Of a stretch of 64,000 nt of DNA, positions 34,534 through 42,755 are shown piece by piece (the stretch's first letter is position 1; each line of letters opens with the position of its first letter). The stretch is from JASLQO01 sp002327525 (lineage in GTDB: Bacteria > Pseudomonadota > Gammaproteobacteria > Pseudomonadales > Azotimanducaceae). The notes under the pieces were generated by a model. That model was given only the letters and a program-made list of their open reading frames with translations. It searched no databases and was not told where the DNA came from. A program made the position numbers and the translations under genes. The stretch spans positions 248,001 to 312,000 of the forward strand of contig JASLQO010000032.1 of assembly GCA_030744435.1 (NCBI GenBank), given 5' to 3'.

Positions 34534-35478
34534 CTAAGAGGTTCCTCGAGGCTCTTCCCGACCCTCAATGATCAACGCTGTCTGTTTGCTGGAATTGAGG
34601 TGAAGCCGAGCGACGTCCGGACGAGCATAGTGGCCCTGACCGTCGACGATAATCTTGGCAGCCACTATCTCTTCCAGGTCCAGCGTAGCGCCAATCAGCC
34701 CTTCCTTTTCCCGTTCTGGACCCGCGAGGTAGAGTCCTCTCGGGCTCACGATCGCCGAGTAGCCGCCACCCGGCTGCAATTTGTCCACACCGCTGCCGTC
34801 GGACAGTTCATCCAGGATTTCTCTTGTTAGCATGGAGGTGGCCGAAATCACGAAGGAGCCCGCCTCAAAGGCATAGTGTCGAATGGCGGCATCCATGATG
34901 TGATCGATAAACGGCATTCCACCCGGCCAGTTTGCCGCATGAATTTGCTCGCTCTGCGCCTGAATGCTGTAGCGGAACAGTGGATTGGAGTGTTCATAAC
35001 ATATGAGCGCACCGAGAACGCCGCTGGAGGTTTGATACACCTTTAAGTCTGAGCCGTCACCGCGGCCCCAGATCATGCGCTCCTGGCTGGTCGGAACCAG
35101 TTTTCTTCGGCAGCCGAGCAGTTCTCCCTCATGGTTGATGATCAGCTGTGAATTGTAGAGGGTACCGCCTTCGCGTTCGTTGATGCCAACGACTATGTTG
35201 CAGCGCGCTTTCTTGGCGGCTGCACACAATTCATTGGTTTCGGGACCGGGCACCACAATCGATTGCGCATGCAGCCTTCGATTGAAACGGCTCAGATGCG
35301 ACATGGAATCGTGAGTCATCGCCCAATAGGGGTAACCGGGTAGTATCGTCTCAGGGAAAACCAGCAACTCGAGTCCTTGAACAGCCGCTTCCTCGATGTA
35401 TCGCAGGATCTTCTCCAGCGTACCCCTGGTGTTGAGGAACTCGGGTGCCATCTGTACTGCCGCTGCCTGTACAATCAT
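34534..35478 (-). CDS. Nitrilase-superfamily carbon-nitrogen hydrolase
   Basis: A 314-residue enzyme with the complete Glu-Lys-Cys triad: E43 in F-P-E-T-I-L-P-G-Y-P, K126 in R-R-K-L-V-P-T and C160 in A-L-I-C-Y-E-H. H-A-A-N-W-P-G-G-M-P after the Cys is typical of true nitrilases (nitrile to acid and ammonia) rather than of ureidopropionase-like amidases; the natural substrate is unknown. It stands alone, flanked by a pseudogene on one side and 270 gene-free bases on the other, which suggests lateral gain or survival of a decaying locus. Confidence 0.82.
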   Translation of the reverse strand: MIVQAAAVQMAPEFLNTRGTLEKILRYIEEAAVQGLELLVFPETILPGYPYWAMTHDSMSHLSRFNRRLHAQSIVVPGPETNELCAAAKKARCNIVVGINEREGGTLYNSQLIINHEGELLGCRRKLVPTSQERMIWGRGDGSDLKVYQTSSGVLGALICYEHSNPLFRYSIQAQSEQIHAANWPGGMPFIDHIMDAAIRHYAFEAGSFVISATSMLTREILDELSDGSGVDKLQPGGGYSAIVSPRGLYLAGPEREKEGLIGATLDLEEIVAAKIIVDGQGHYARPDVARLHLNSSKQTALIIEGREEPRGTS

Positions 35479-35748
35479 GAGCTATCCCCTTGTGGCGTGA
35501 CTTGCTGTCGATTCAACCGATGCGTCATCCTTTGGGAAGGTAGCGCTGTTTCAAAAGCGGAACTTTCCGTCAGGACAAACACTGCGACAAAACTCGGTCC
35601 AACCCTGATCAATGCGCCAGCTCGCAGATTCTTCCGGCCCCCTTCACAGACGATTGCACCGCTCTGGACAAGAGCTCGCTTAGTGCCCTGTTGCATAAAT
35701 ACGACGACGTCTGGCCGGTGTTGGCGCTACCTGATGTGGGGCCCGGCA
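35479..35748. other. Gene-free segment between nitrilase and the AcuI-like gene
   Basis: About 270 bases with no convincing coding frame. It holds CCCTGTTGCATAAATA at 35686-35701, similar in look to ends of IS5/IS903-type elements, but no transposase or matching inverted repeat is present. The segment closes the accessory-looking patch that begins at the antiporter pseudogene. Confidence 0.4.
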
Positions 35749-36735
35749 CTAAGCATTCAGGTCGAGCACGCCCCGTCCAACCATCTGGCCTGCTAGGATA
35801 CGATCTATGGCATCCGACAGCGTGTCCAGCGCGAGTTTCTCCTCGAGCTTCGACAGATCCATCTTCCAGTCACCGCCGAGCTTGTACCAGATCGCTTTTT
35901 TCTGCTCCAACGGCAGCTCGACCGAGTCCACGCCCAGCAGATTGACGTGGCGCAGGATGAACGGCAGCACCGTGGCGGAAATCGCGGGTGAATCCACCAG
36001 GCCGCATGCGGCAAGACTGCAACCGTAGCGCAGGCTCTTCACTGCATTGAACAGAATCTCTCCGCCAACGGTATCCACCACACCGCCATAGGTTTCGGCC
36101 AACAGCGGCCGCTCGCTGCCGCTACGGGCATCTTCACGTGAAAGGATGGTGTGTACGCCGAGGTCTTTCAGAAACTGGTGCCGCTTCGCCTTCCCCGTTA
36201 CGGCTGCCACCTCATAGCCGAGCTTCGACAACAGCGCCACGGCAACGGATCCCACGCCGCCCGTCGCCCCGGTCACCAGCACCGGGCCACTATCCGGCGT
36301 CATGCCAGCCGCTTCCAGCTTGTCCACGCACAGCGCGGCTGTTATCCCAGCGGTACCGAGCAGCATGCACTCGCGCAACGTAAGCCCCTCCGGCTTCGCC
36401 GCCACCCACCCGGACGGAACGCAGATACGCTGACCGAAGCCGCCCGGGGTATTCATGCCGAGATCGAAGCCGAACGCGACAACTTCGTCTCCCTCACTGA
36501 ATTCGCCCACGTTCGAGTTGACCACCACGCCCGCTGCATCGATGCCGGGTGTGTGTGGAAACTTACGGGTCACACCCGGATTACCCGTGGCGGATAATCC
36601 ATCCTTGTAATTCAGCGAAGAGAAATGCACATCGATCAGCACATCCCCATCGGGGAGGTCGTCCTCCGATCGCTCGACGATCGAACGCGTGAATCCATCG
36701 TCCCCTTTTTCGATCCAGAATGCCGAAAATGTCAT
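35749..36735 (-). CDS. acuI: AcuI/YhdH-type NADPH-dependent quinone/acryloyl-CoA reductase
   Basis: A 328-residue medium-chain dehydrogenase/reductase without catalytic zinc. S-S-L-N-Y-K-D-G-L-S-A-T-G-N-P-G-V near residue 39, H-T-P-G-I-D-A-A-G-V-V, and the nucleotide-binding V-T-G-A-T-G-G-V-G-S-V-A near residue 154 fit the YhdH/AcuI group, whose members reduce acryloyl-CoA to propionyl-CoA. The late L-P-L-E-Q-K-K-A-I-W-Y-K-L segment is also typical. Its ATG overlaps the sohB stop (ATGA), so both share a transcript. Confidence 0.85.
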   Translation of the reverse strand: MTFSAFWIEKGDDGFTRSIVERSEDDLPDGDVLIDVHFSSLNYKDGLSATGNPGVTRKFPHTPGIDAAGVVVNSNVGEFSEGDEVVAFGFDLGMNTPGGFGQRICVPSGWVAAKPEGLTLRECMLLGTAGITAALCVDKLEAAGMTPDSGPVLVTGATGGVGSVAVALLSKLGYEVAAVTGKAKRHQFLKDLGVHTILSREDARSGSERPLLAETYGGVVDTVGGEILFNAVKSLRYGCSLAACGLVDSPAISATVLPFILRHVNLLGVDSVELPLEQKKAIWYKLGGDWKMDLSKLEEKLALDTLSDAIDRILAGQMVGRGVLDLNA

Positions 36736-37766
36736 ATCCCCTCTCTTACTTTGAAAAACTGTGCCATCCGCGCGAACGCCGCCTCGGCCTGACCGAGCAG
36801 ACGTTCGATGGGTTTCTTCTGTTCGACCCAGCGCAACTCGTATATATCCGCCTCACCCGCGCGGTCCAACAGATACTGATCGCTGGTGGCTACCTCATCG
36901 ACGAGCTTCACGTCCACCGCACGCTGCCCGTACCAAGTCTCACCCGTGGCGACGACGTCCATGTCGACCTGCGGTCGGTGTTCGGAGACGAACTCCTGAA
37001 ACAACCTGTGCGTATCCTCGAGTTCCTCGATGAACTTCGCACGCCCCTCTTCGGTGTTTTCTCCGAACACGGTGAGTGTTCGCTTGTACCGTCCGGCCGT
37101 GAGTACTTCCACATCCACGTCGTTCTTCTTGAGCAGCCGATGCACGTTGGGTACCTGTGCTACCACGCCGATGGATCCTATGACGGCGAAGGGTGCCGCG
37201 ATGACATGATTGGCAACCGCTGCCATCAGGTAGCCGCCGCTTGCCGCCACCTTGTCCACCGCCACAGTGAGTGGAATCCTGCCGCTGCGCAGCCTGTGCA
37301 GCTGTGAGGCGGCGAGACCGTAACCGTGCACCATACCTCCCGGGCTCTCCACCTTGACCACCACCTCATCGGTTTCCCGCGCTTCGGTGAGAACCGCATC
37401 CACCTCACGACGCAACTGGCTGACATGTGTCGCCGGCAAGTCACCTTCGAAACCGAGTACGAAGATACGTTTCTTCTCCCCACCTCCATCCGCCTGTTCT
37501 TTCTCGGGGTGCTTGTCGGCTTTCTTGTGCGCCTGGCGCCGCTGCTTTGCTTCCTTCTTGAAAGCCGCAGCCGGCAGGACAGCCTCACGGATGCGCATAC
37601 CGAGGTCCTCGAGGCGATCGTTGATCTTCTCGATCTCCAGGTGGCCCTTGCGGACGGTCTGGCGACGCGAGCTGACATTGGCAATGGCGGCCAGCACCAC
37701 CAGTATGGCGACCACGACCGTGATCGCCTGGGCAAGGAACGTCAGGTAGGCGTATAAGTATTCCAT
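36732..37766 (-). CDS. sohB: Inner-membrane protease SohB (S49 family)
   Basis: A 344-residue signal-peptide-peptidase-like protein. One N-terminal membrane helix (about 8-30) is followed by a charged linker (35-100) and the S49 protease domain with Ser176 in K-V-A-A-S-G-G-Y and Lys228 in A-G-R-Y-K-R-T, the probable Ser-Lys dyad. G-S-I-G-V-V-A-Q-V-P-N and F-G-E-N-T-E-E-G-R match E. coli SohB. I chose the ATG at 37766 since upstream codons show no family match; a clear ribosome binding site is lacking. Linked to the AcuI-like gene by a 4-base overlap. Confidence 0.92.
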   Translation of the reverse strand: MEYLYAYLTFLAQAITVVVAILVVLAAIANVSSRRQTVRKGHLEIEKINDRLEDLGMRIREAVLPAAAFKKEAKQRRQAHKKADKHPEKEQADGGGEKKRIFVLGFEGDLPATHVSQLRREVDAVLTEARETDEVVVKVESPGGMVHGYGLAASQLHRLRSGRIPLTVAVDKVAASGGYLMAAVANHVIAAPFAVIGSIGVVAQVPNVHRLLKKNDVDVEVLTAGRYKRTLTVFGENTEEGRAKFIEELEDTHRLFQEFVSEHRPQVDMDVVATGETWYGQRAVDVKLVDEVATSDQYLLDRAGEADIYELRWVEQKKPIERLLGQAEAAFARMAQFFKVREGI

Positions 37767-37895
37767 CCGCGGGATCCGCTTCGAACCAACAGGGCGGACA
37801 CTGTACGGTCCTTCGTGGTGCCCGTCTAGCAAGCGCTCTATCTCCCGCGCTCGAGCGCCCTTGATTATGAACGGCTCTGACGGCAGTTTAACCGG

Positions 37896-38201
37896 ATGAA
37901 CGAATCGAGCTTGCGAAAAGCACTGAGTGAGAGTTTCAACGCAATCGCCGCGGAGCATTTCGATGGTGCTTTCCGAATAGATGCGGGCGATACAAAACTC
38001 GCCTTCAACGTGCGCGACGGGCACCTGACAGCACTCGCAGACACCGACGAGGTGGATCTGATCCTGTACTTCGAGAATGCCAGTGAGGCACTCGACATTC
38101 TCACCGGCAGCGCCGATGTCATCGATGCTTTCATGCAGGGGCGTTTCCGGTCCGACGGCTACCTCATCTGGGTGTTCACGCTGCTCGCCATGTTCCGCTG
38201 A
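37896..38201 (+). CDS. SCP2-like small protein
   Basis: A 101-residue soluble protein reading L-A-F-N-V-R-D-G-H-L-T-A-L-A and D-L-I-L-Y-F-E-N-A-S-E-A-L-D-I-L-T-G-S, which resembles the SCP2 (sterol-carrier/lipid-binding) fold: a beta segment, an acidic turn and an amphipathic helix. G-S-A-D-V-I-D-A-F-M-Q-G-R-F-R-S-D-G is the usual end of such domains. It may bind lipids or an acyl chain; no enzyme motif is seen. It is divergent from sohB and convergent with nudC, 12 bases apart. Confidence 0.6.
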   Translation: MNESSLRKALSESFNAIAAEHFDGAFRIDAGDTKLAFNVRDGHLTALADTDEVDLILYFENASEALDILTGSADVIDAFMQGRFRSDGYLIWVFTLLAMFR

Positions 38202-38213
38202 CCTCTGGGTGAG

Positions 38214-39071
38214 TCAGCCGCCGTCTTGCCCCTCACGGCCGGCATGTACCTCGCTGACGAACTCATCGATCAGCCAGCGGCTGATCGCGGTGGGGGGCGG
38301 CACATTGGGTAGGTCGTCCGCCGCAAACCACTGTGCGTCCGCTATCTCGCCATCCTGACACGCGATCTCTCCGCCGGCATAGTCGGCGTGAAAGCCAAGC
38401 ATCAGCGCATTGGGAAAGGGCCAGCTCTGGCTACCGAGATAACGCACGTTGGATACCGACAGACCGACCTCCTCCAGCACCTCGCGATGCACTGTCTGTT
38501 CTATGGATTCCCCCGGTTCGACGAAACCTGCAAGTGTCGAATACATGCCCGTCGGCCAGGCCGCATTTCGCGCCAGCAGCATCTTCTCACCGTCGCGGAT
38601 CAGCACGATGATGCTGGGCGAGAGGCGTGGATAGCAGATGAGCGTACAGTCCGGGCACCGCTTGGCGCGATCCTCTGGGTGATCCTCCATCTCCGATCCA
38701 CACCGGCCGCAAAAACGGTGGGTGGTGTGCCATTCGATGAGTTGCTGAGCCCGCCCGGCCAGATAGAACACGCTCGGTTCGACCCGGCCAAGCCATGCCC
38801 GGAGGCCGTCCAGCAGGTAGCCTTCCGGCAAACGCCCTTCTCCGTGGGCCGCGAAACAGGCGCGACCCCGAAACAACCCCATGAAGTGACGGTAGCGGAC
38901 GTCTACCTCGGCCCAGCGCAGGTCGTCTCCAGTAAGAGGCCGGGGGATACCGCCCTCCGCGATACAAGCGAGCCGACCGCCAATGAACAGGAAATGCCAC
39001 GCCTCTCCCACATCGACCTGGTCCGGCTCAGCGACCATGGACTCGAAGTCGTCCGGGTTAGTCGGCCACAT
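38214..39071 (-). CDS. nudC: NAD(+) diphosphatase / RNA decapping hydrolase NudC
   Basis: A Nudix hydrolase that splits NADH and removes NAD caps from RNA. A zinc ribbon, F-C-G-R-C-G-S and R-C-P-D-C, lies in the middle. The Nudix box G-F-V-E-P-G-E-S-I-E-Q-T-V-H-R-E-V-L-E-E follows the G-x5-E-x7-R-E-x2-E-E pattern. The NudC-specific S-Q-P-W-P-F-P motif appears as S-Q-S-W-P-F-P-N-A-L-M-L-G-F, with Ser for the first Pro. Start set at the ATG 39071 (M-W-P-T-N-P); an ATG at 39110 is also in frame. Confidence 0.92.
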   Translation of the reverse strand: MWPTNPDDFESMVAEPDQVDVGEAWHFLFIGGRLACIAEGGIPRPLTGDDLRWAEVDVRYRHFMGLFRGRACFAAHGEGRLPEGYLLDGLRAWLGRVEPSVFYLAGRAQQLIEWHTTHRFCGRCGSEMEDHPEDRAKRCPDCTLICYPRLSPSIIVLIRDGEKMLLARNAAWPTGMYSTLAGFVEPGESIEQTVHREVLEEVGLSVSNVRYLGSQSWPFPNALMLGFHADYAGGEIACQDGEIADAQWFAADDLPNVPPPTAISRWLIDEFVSEVHAGREGQDGG

Positions 39072-39261
39072 GTGATACAACCAGCGAGATGATGCGGAGA
39101 ACCATAGCACACCCGACTCACAACACCCTTGTCACGCCGACCCGGCTCGCGCAGGATATGCGCCGGAATCCCGAAGCCGCAGGCACCTGCGCCGCGGTCG
39201 ACCGGAATCGATCAGTCACATTCCATCTGGAAACGAAACATGGACTCTACAGCGGTACCTC

Positions 39262-40764
39262 ATGCGAGTTGACACATCTTCCTTCTGGAACAATTTCCTC
39301 GGAAACGCCCCTCTCTGGTACAAGTACACGATCATCGCCTTCCTGGCGGTGAATCCCGTACTGCTGTTCATAGCCGGTCCTTTTTTTGCCGGCTGGTGCC
39401 TGGTACTTGAGTTTATCTTCACGCTGGCCATGGCTTTGCGCTGCTATCCGCTACAACCCGGCGGGCTCCTGGCAGTCGAGGCCGTCATCATCGGCATGAC
39501 GCATCCGAATACCATCCGCGAGGAGGTGTTCAACGCATTCCCCGTAATCCTGCTCCTGATGTTTATGGTCGCCGGCATCTTCTTCATGAAAGAACTGCTG
39601 TTGTTCACGTTCACCAAGATTCTGCTCGGCATCCGCTCGAAGACGATCATCGCTTTCCTGTTCAGCGCGGTCGCTGCTTTTCTATCGGCGTTTCTCGATG
39701 CGCTCACCGTCACGGCGGTCATTATCAGTGTCGCGGTGGGTTTCTACTCGGTGTACCACAAGGTAGCGTCTGGTAAGGGTTTTCACAACGAAGAACACGA
39801 ACATACGCTGGACGACGGCATTGACGAACTGCACCGCTCTGATCTAGATCAGTTTCGTGCCTTCCTGCGCAGCCTGATGATGCATGGCGCCGTGGGTACG
39901 GCACTCGGTGGTGTCTGTACGACGGTGGGCGAACCGCAGAATCTGTTGATTGCCACGCGAATGGAATGGGAATTCATAGAATTCTTCGTGAATATGGCTC
40001 CTGTGACGATGCCCGTACTCGTCGCCGGCCTGATTACCTGCGTGTTGCTGGAGAAGAGCCGGCGGTTCGGCTACGGCGTTCATCTGCCGGGCCCCGTCCG
40101 GGAGATTCTCCAGGACTTCGATCGTGCCGAAACCGCCAAACGCTCGGGGCGGGACAGCGCCCGCCTGATCGTGCAAGCTCTGGCCGCCGTCACGCTGATG
40201 GTCGCGTTGGCATTTCACTGGGCCGAGGTGGGGCTCATCGGGCTCATGATCATCGTGGTACAGACAGCATTCAACGGTATCATCGAGGAACATCAGCTCG
40301 GACACGCTTTCGAGGAAGCACTGCCCTTCACCTCGCTGCTCGTCGTGTTCCTCGGCATCGTAGCCGTCATACACGACCAGCACTTGTTTTCACCGGTCAT
40401 CGACTACGTGCTGACCCTCGACATCGACATGCAACCGGGCATGTTCTACATCGCCAATGGCGTGCTGTCGGCGATCAGCGACAACGTGTTTGTCGCCACC
40501 GTGTACATCAACGAAGTGTACGCTGTATTCAACAACGGGAAGATCACCCGGGAACACTTCGACATGCTGGCGGTGGCCATCAACACGGGCACGAACATAC
40601 CCAGCGTGGCGACACCTAATGGTCAAGCCGCATTTCTGTTCCTGCTGACCTCCTCAGTCGCACCTTTGATTCGCCTGTCTTACCTACGCATGGTCGTGAT
40701 GGCGTTTCCTTACACAGTGGTTATGGGCTTTACGGGGTGGTTGTGCGTGGCCTATCTGCTGTGA
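39262..40764 (+). CDS. nhaB: Na(+)/H(+) antiporter NhaB
   Basis: A 500-residue polytopic membrane protein, about the family length, with many hydrophobic segments. N-N-F-L-G-N-A-P-L-W-Y-K near residue 6, the D-A-L-T-V-T-A-V-I-I-S-V region, G-T-A-L-G-G-V-C-T-T-V-G-E-P-Q-N-L-L-I-A near 213, and S-D-N-V-F-V-A-T-V-Y-I-N-E-V match NhaB. It exports sodium using the proton gradient. It stands as a single gene. The 150 bases upstream show no recognisable element. Confidence 0.95.
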   Translation: MRVDTSSFWNNFLGNAPLWYKYTIIAFLAVNPVLLFIAGPFFAGWCLVLEFIFTLAMALRCYPLQPGGLLAVEAVIIGMTHPNTIREEVFNAFPVILLLMFMVAGIFFMKELLLFTFTKILLGIRSKTIIAFLFSAVAAFLSAFLDALTVTAVIISVAVGFYSVYHKVASGKGFHNEEHEHTLDDGIDELHRSDLDQFRAFLRSLMMHGAVGTALGGVCTTVGEPQNLLIATRMEWEFIEFFVNMAPVTMPVLVAGLITCVLLEKSRRFGYGVHLPGPVREILQDFDRAETAKRSGRDSARLIVQALAAVTLMVALAFHWAEVGLIGLMIIVVQTAFNGIIEEHQLGHAFEEALPFTSLLVVFLGIVAVIHDQHLFSPVIDYVLTLDIDMQPGMFYIANGVLSAISDNVFVATVYINEVYAVFNNGKITREHFDMLAVAINTGTNIPSVATPNGQAAFLFLLTSSVAPLIRLSYLRMVVMAFPYTVVMGFTGWLCVAYLL

Positions 40765-40788
40765 CGCGCCCGTCTACCTAGCGTTCTC

Positions 40789-41511
40789 TCAGCCCGCGGG
40801 CTCAGCCGGATTCGTTCGCCACACACTCCCACCGTTCTCATCCAGCAGGTCCAGCAACTGCTCATGAGCCGCCAGTTCCTGTTCGCAAGCGTGGATGACG
40901 GGCAGGGCCACGCGCTCTTCTGGTAGCGGATCGAACTGTTCTACGTCCTGGGAATCACCCACACCGAGGGCCTGCGCGAACATCGTGGTCTGACCTCCGG
41001 TCATGGCGAGATAGACGTCCGCCAGAATCTCAGCGTCCAACAGCGCGCCATGCAATACGCGCGCGGTGTTGTCCACTTCGTAGCGCCGGCACAGGGCATC
41101 CAGGTTGTTCTTCTGGCCCGGGTGTTTGTGCCGTGCAAGCGCCAGCGAATCGGTCACCGCGCACAGACGCTCGACCCGCCACGCACAATCATCGAGCAAA
41201 CAGAACTCATGATCTAGAAATGCCACGTCGAACGGTGCGTTGTGGATAATGAGTTCGGCACCCTCTATGAACGCCACAAATTCGCCCGCAACTTCCTCGA
41301 AGCCCGGTTTGTCCGCCAAAAACTCGGCGGTGATACCGTGCACTTCGAGTGCGGCATCATCGATTTCCCGCCGTGGATTGACGTAACGATGAAAATGCAC
41401 GTTGGTGAGTTTGCGATCCACCAACTCGACGGCACCAATTTCGATGACCCGGTGTCCGAGCTCAGGTTCGAGTCCGGTGGTTTCCGTATCCAGGACGATC
41501 TGTCTACTCAC
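40789..41511 (-). CDS. dnaQ: DNA polymerase III epsilon subunit (proofreading exonuclease)
   Basis: A 240-residue DEDDh exonuclease. Exo I is L-D-T-E-T-T-G (residues 6-12), Exo II is I-I-H-N-A-P-F-D-V-A-F-L-D near residue 92, and Exo III is H-G-A-L-L-D-A-E-I-L-A-D-V-Y near 154. Length and C-terminal extension agree with the epsilon subunit rather than a stand-alone RNase T. Its start overlaps the rnhA stop by 4 bases, a conserved gammaproteobacterial pair. Confidence 0.95.
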   Translation of the reverse strand: MSRQIVLDTETTGLEPELGHRVIEIGAVELVDRKLTNVHFHRYVNPRREIDDAALEVHGITAEFLADKPGFEEVAGEFVAFIEGAELIIHNAPFDVAFLDHEFCLLDDCAWRVERLCAVTDSLALARHKHPGQKNNLDALCRRYEVDNTARVLHGALLDAEILADVYLAMTGGQTTMFAQALGVGDSQDVEQFDPLPEERVALPVIHACEQELAAHEQLLDLLDENGGSVWRTNPAEPAG

Positions 41512-41975
41512 ACCCTGCCCTCGAGAAGCTCATCGATCGCGGCCACCGCAGCCTGATCCACACGCTCGTTTTCTTCGTGCCCGCTGTGACCCTTTACCCA
41601 CAACCACTCCACATCGTGCTGTGCGACGGCAGCGTCGAGGCGCTGCCAAAGGTCCTGATTCTTTACGGCCGTGCGACCGGCCGTACGCCACCCGTTGGCG
41701 CGCCATCGCCCGATCCATTGCGTAATGCCCTGGCGCACGTACTGTGAATCCGTGGTCAACACCACGCGTGACGATCTCTTGACCCTCTCAAGGCCCCGGA
41801 TAGCCGCCATCAGTTCCATTCGGTTGTTGGTAGTCTCCGCCTCCGCGCCACTGATCATCTTTTCGTGATCGCCATAGCGCAGCAGGGCCGCCCAGCCACC
41901 CGGTCCAGGGTTACCGCGGCAGGCACCGTCCGTGAAGATCTCAACCGTCCCGGCCAACTCGATTCCAGGCACCAA
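41508..41975 (-). CDS. rnhA: Ribonuclease HI
   Basis: Degrades RNA in RNA-DNA hybrids. All catalytic acids are present: F-T-D-G-A-C-R-G-N-P-G-P-G-G, N-N-R-M-E-L-M-A-A-I, T-T-D-S-Q-Y-V and E-R-V-D-Q-A-A. The start is uncertain. The frame opens with TTG (41975) and GTG (41972), and a TTG at 41957 is nearer the conserved domain. It overlaps the methyltransferase gene upstream and dnaQ downstream. Confidence 0.95.
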   Translation of the reverse strand: MVPGIELAGTVEIFTDGACRGNPGPGGWAALLRYGDHEKMISGAEAETTNNRMELMAAIRGLERVKRSSRVVLTTDSQYVRQGITQWIGRWRANGWRTAGRTAVKNQDLWQRLDAAVAQHDVEWLWVKGHSGHEENERVDQAAVAAIDELLEGRV

Positions 41976-42696
41976 TCCTGGGGTACGCCACAGGTGCCAG
42001 TTTTCTCGAACCCAGAGCCGGATTACGCCGCTCTACCCGCCCACCTAGGGTTTGCTTGACCGCTGAGATGATATAAATGCCCCCAATGGGGGGTTGAAAA
42101 TGTCGAAGCCCCTCGCTCACTCGCCCTCTTCCCTTGCTCCACGAGAACGGGAGCTGGTAACCGAGGTAGGAGACTTCTTCATCGAGTTCGAAACCGAGCA
42201 CCGCCAGCCAGTCGAAAAGACGCAAAGGATTGATGAACCGCAGACTGGAAAATGCATCATCCCGGAAACGGCCGTAGAAACTCCGTATGCCCCAGACGCT
42301 GAGTGCATTGAAGGCACAAACGACGATGCGGCCGCCAGGCACCACCACCCGCGCCACCTCCCGAAGAGCCCGTCTCGGATCCCGCTCCAGTTCCAGTGCG
42401 TGGTGCAAGACGAAACCATCAATGGAATGCGATGGCAGAGACAGCGCGCTTACCTCGCATTCGAAGCTGGCGAGTTCCGGGTGGGCGGAGGCACCCCTTG
42501 CGGCCGCGTAGAAACAGTTTCTTACCATGCATCGGGAAACCGACCCGGCGAGCTGTGTGTCCTGTCCGGCCCACACCAGCGTATCCCCGTGGAAACGTCT
42601 GACCTGGTCCGCGAGATGCGGCTGCTCCTCAAGCACGACACGCTGCCCAATGGGAGTGTGATGCCAGTCAAGATGTGAGGAGGGCCGGTTTGCCAA
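41941..42696 (-). CDS. SAM-dependent methyltransferase next to rnhA-dnaQ
   Basis: A class I methyltransferase-like protein, about 251 residues from the proposed TTG at 42696. The N-terminal W-H-H-T-P-I-G-Q-R-V-V-L-E-E-Q segment matches the family usually found beside rnhA in Pseudomonas-like genomes. The core has L-S-L-P-S-H-S-I-D-G-F-V-L-H-H-A-L-E and V-V-P-G-G-R-I-V-V-C-A-F-N. The glycine-rich SAM loop is less obvious than usual. The frame stays open to 42873, but that part would overlap mltD and lacks family features. The substrate is unknown. Confidence 0.72.
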   Translation of the reverse strand: MANRPSSHLDWHHTPIGQRVVLEEQPHLADQVRRFHGDTLVWAGQDTQLAGSVSRCMVRNCFYAAARGASAHPELASFECEVSALSLPSHSIDGFVLHHALELERDPRRALREVARVVVPGGRIVVCAFNALSVWGIRSFYGRFRDDAFSSLRFINPLRLFDWLAVLGFELDEEVSYLGYQLPFSWSKGRGRVSEGLRHFQPPIGGIYIISAVKQTLGGRVERRNPALGSRKLAPVAYPRIGAWNRVGRDG

Positions 42697-42755
42697 TGGA
42701 CGATCGATATCGCAAAGTACTCGCCATTCTAACGTTCCGGGTACCCACCGCAAAC

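Noticed and set aside
35686..35701. CCCTGTTGCATAAATA resembling the end of an IS5/IS903-type element
   Set aside because: No partner inverted repeat, target duplication or transposase fragment nearby; the resemblance is too short to call a mobile element.
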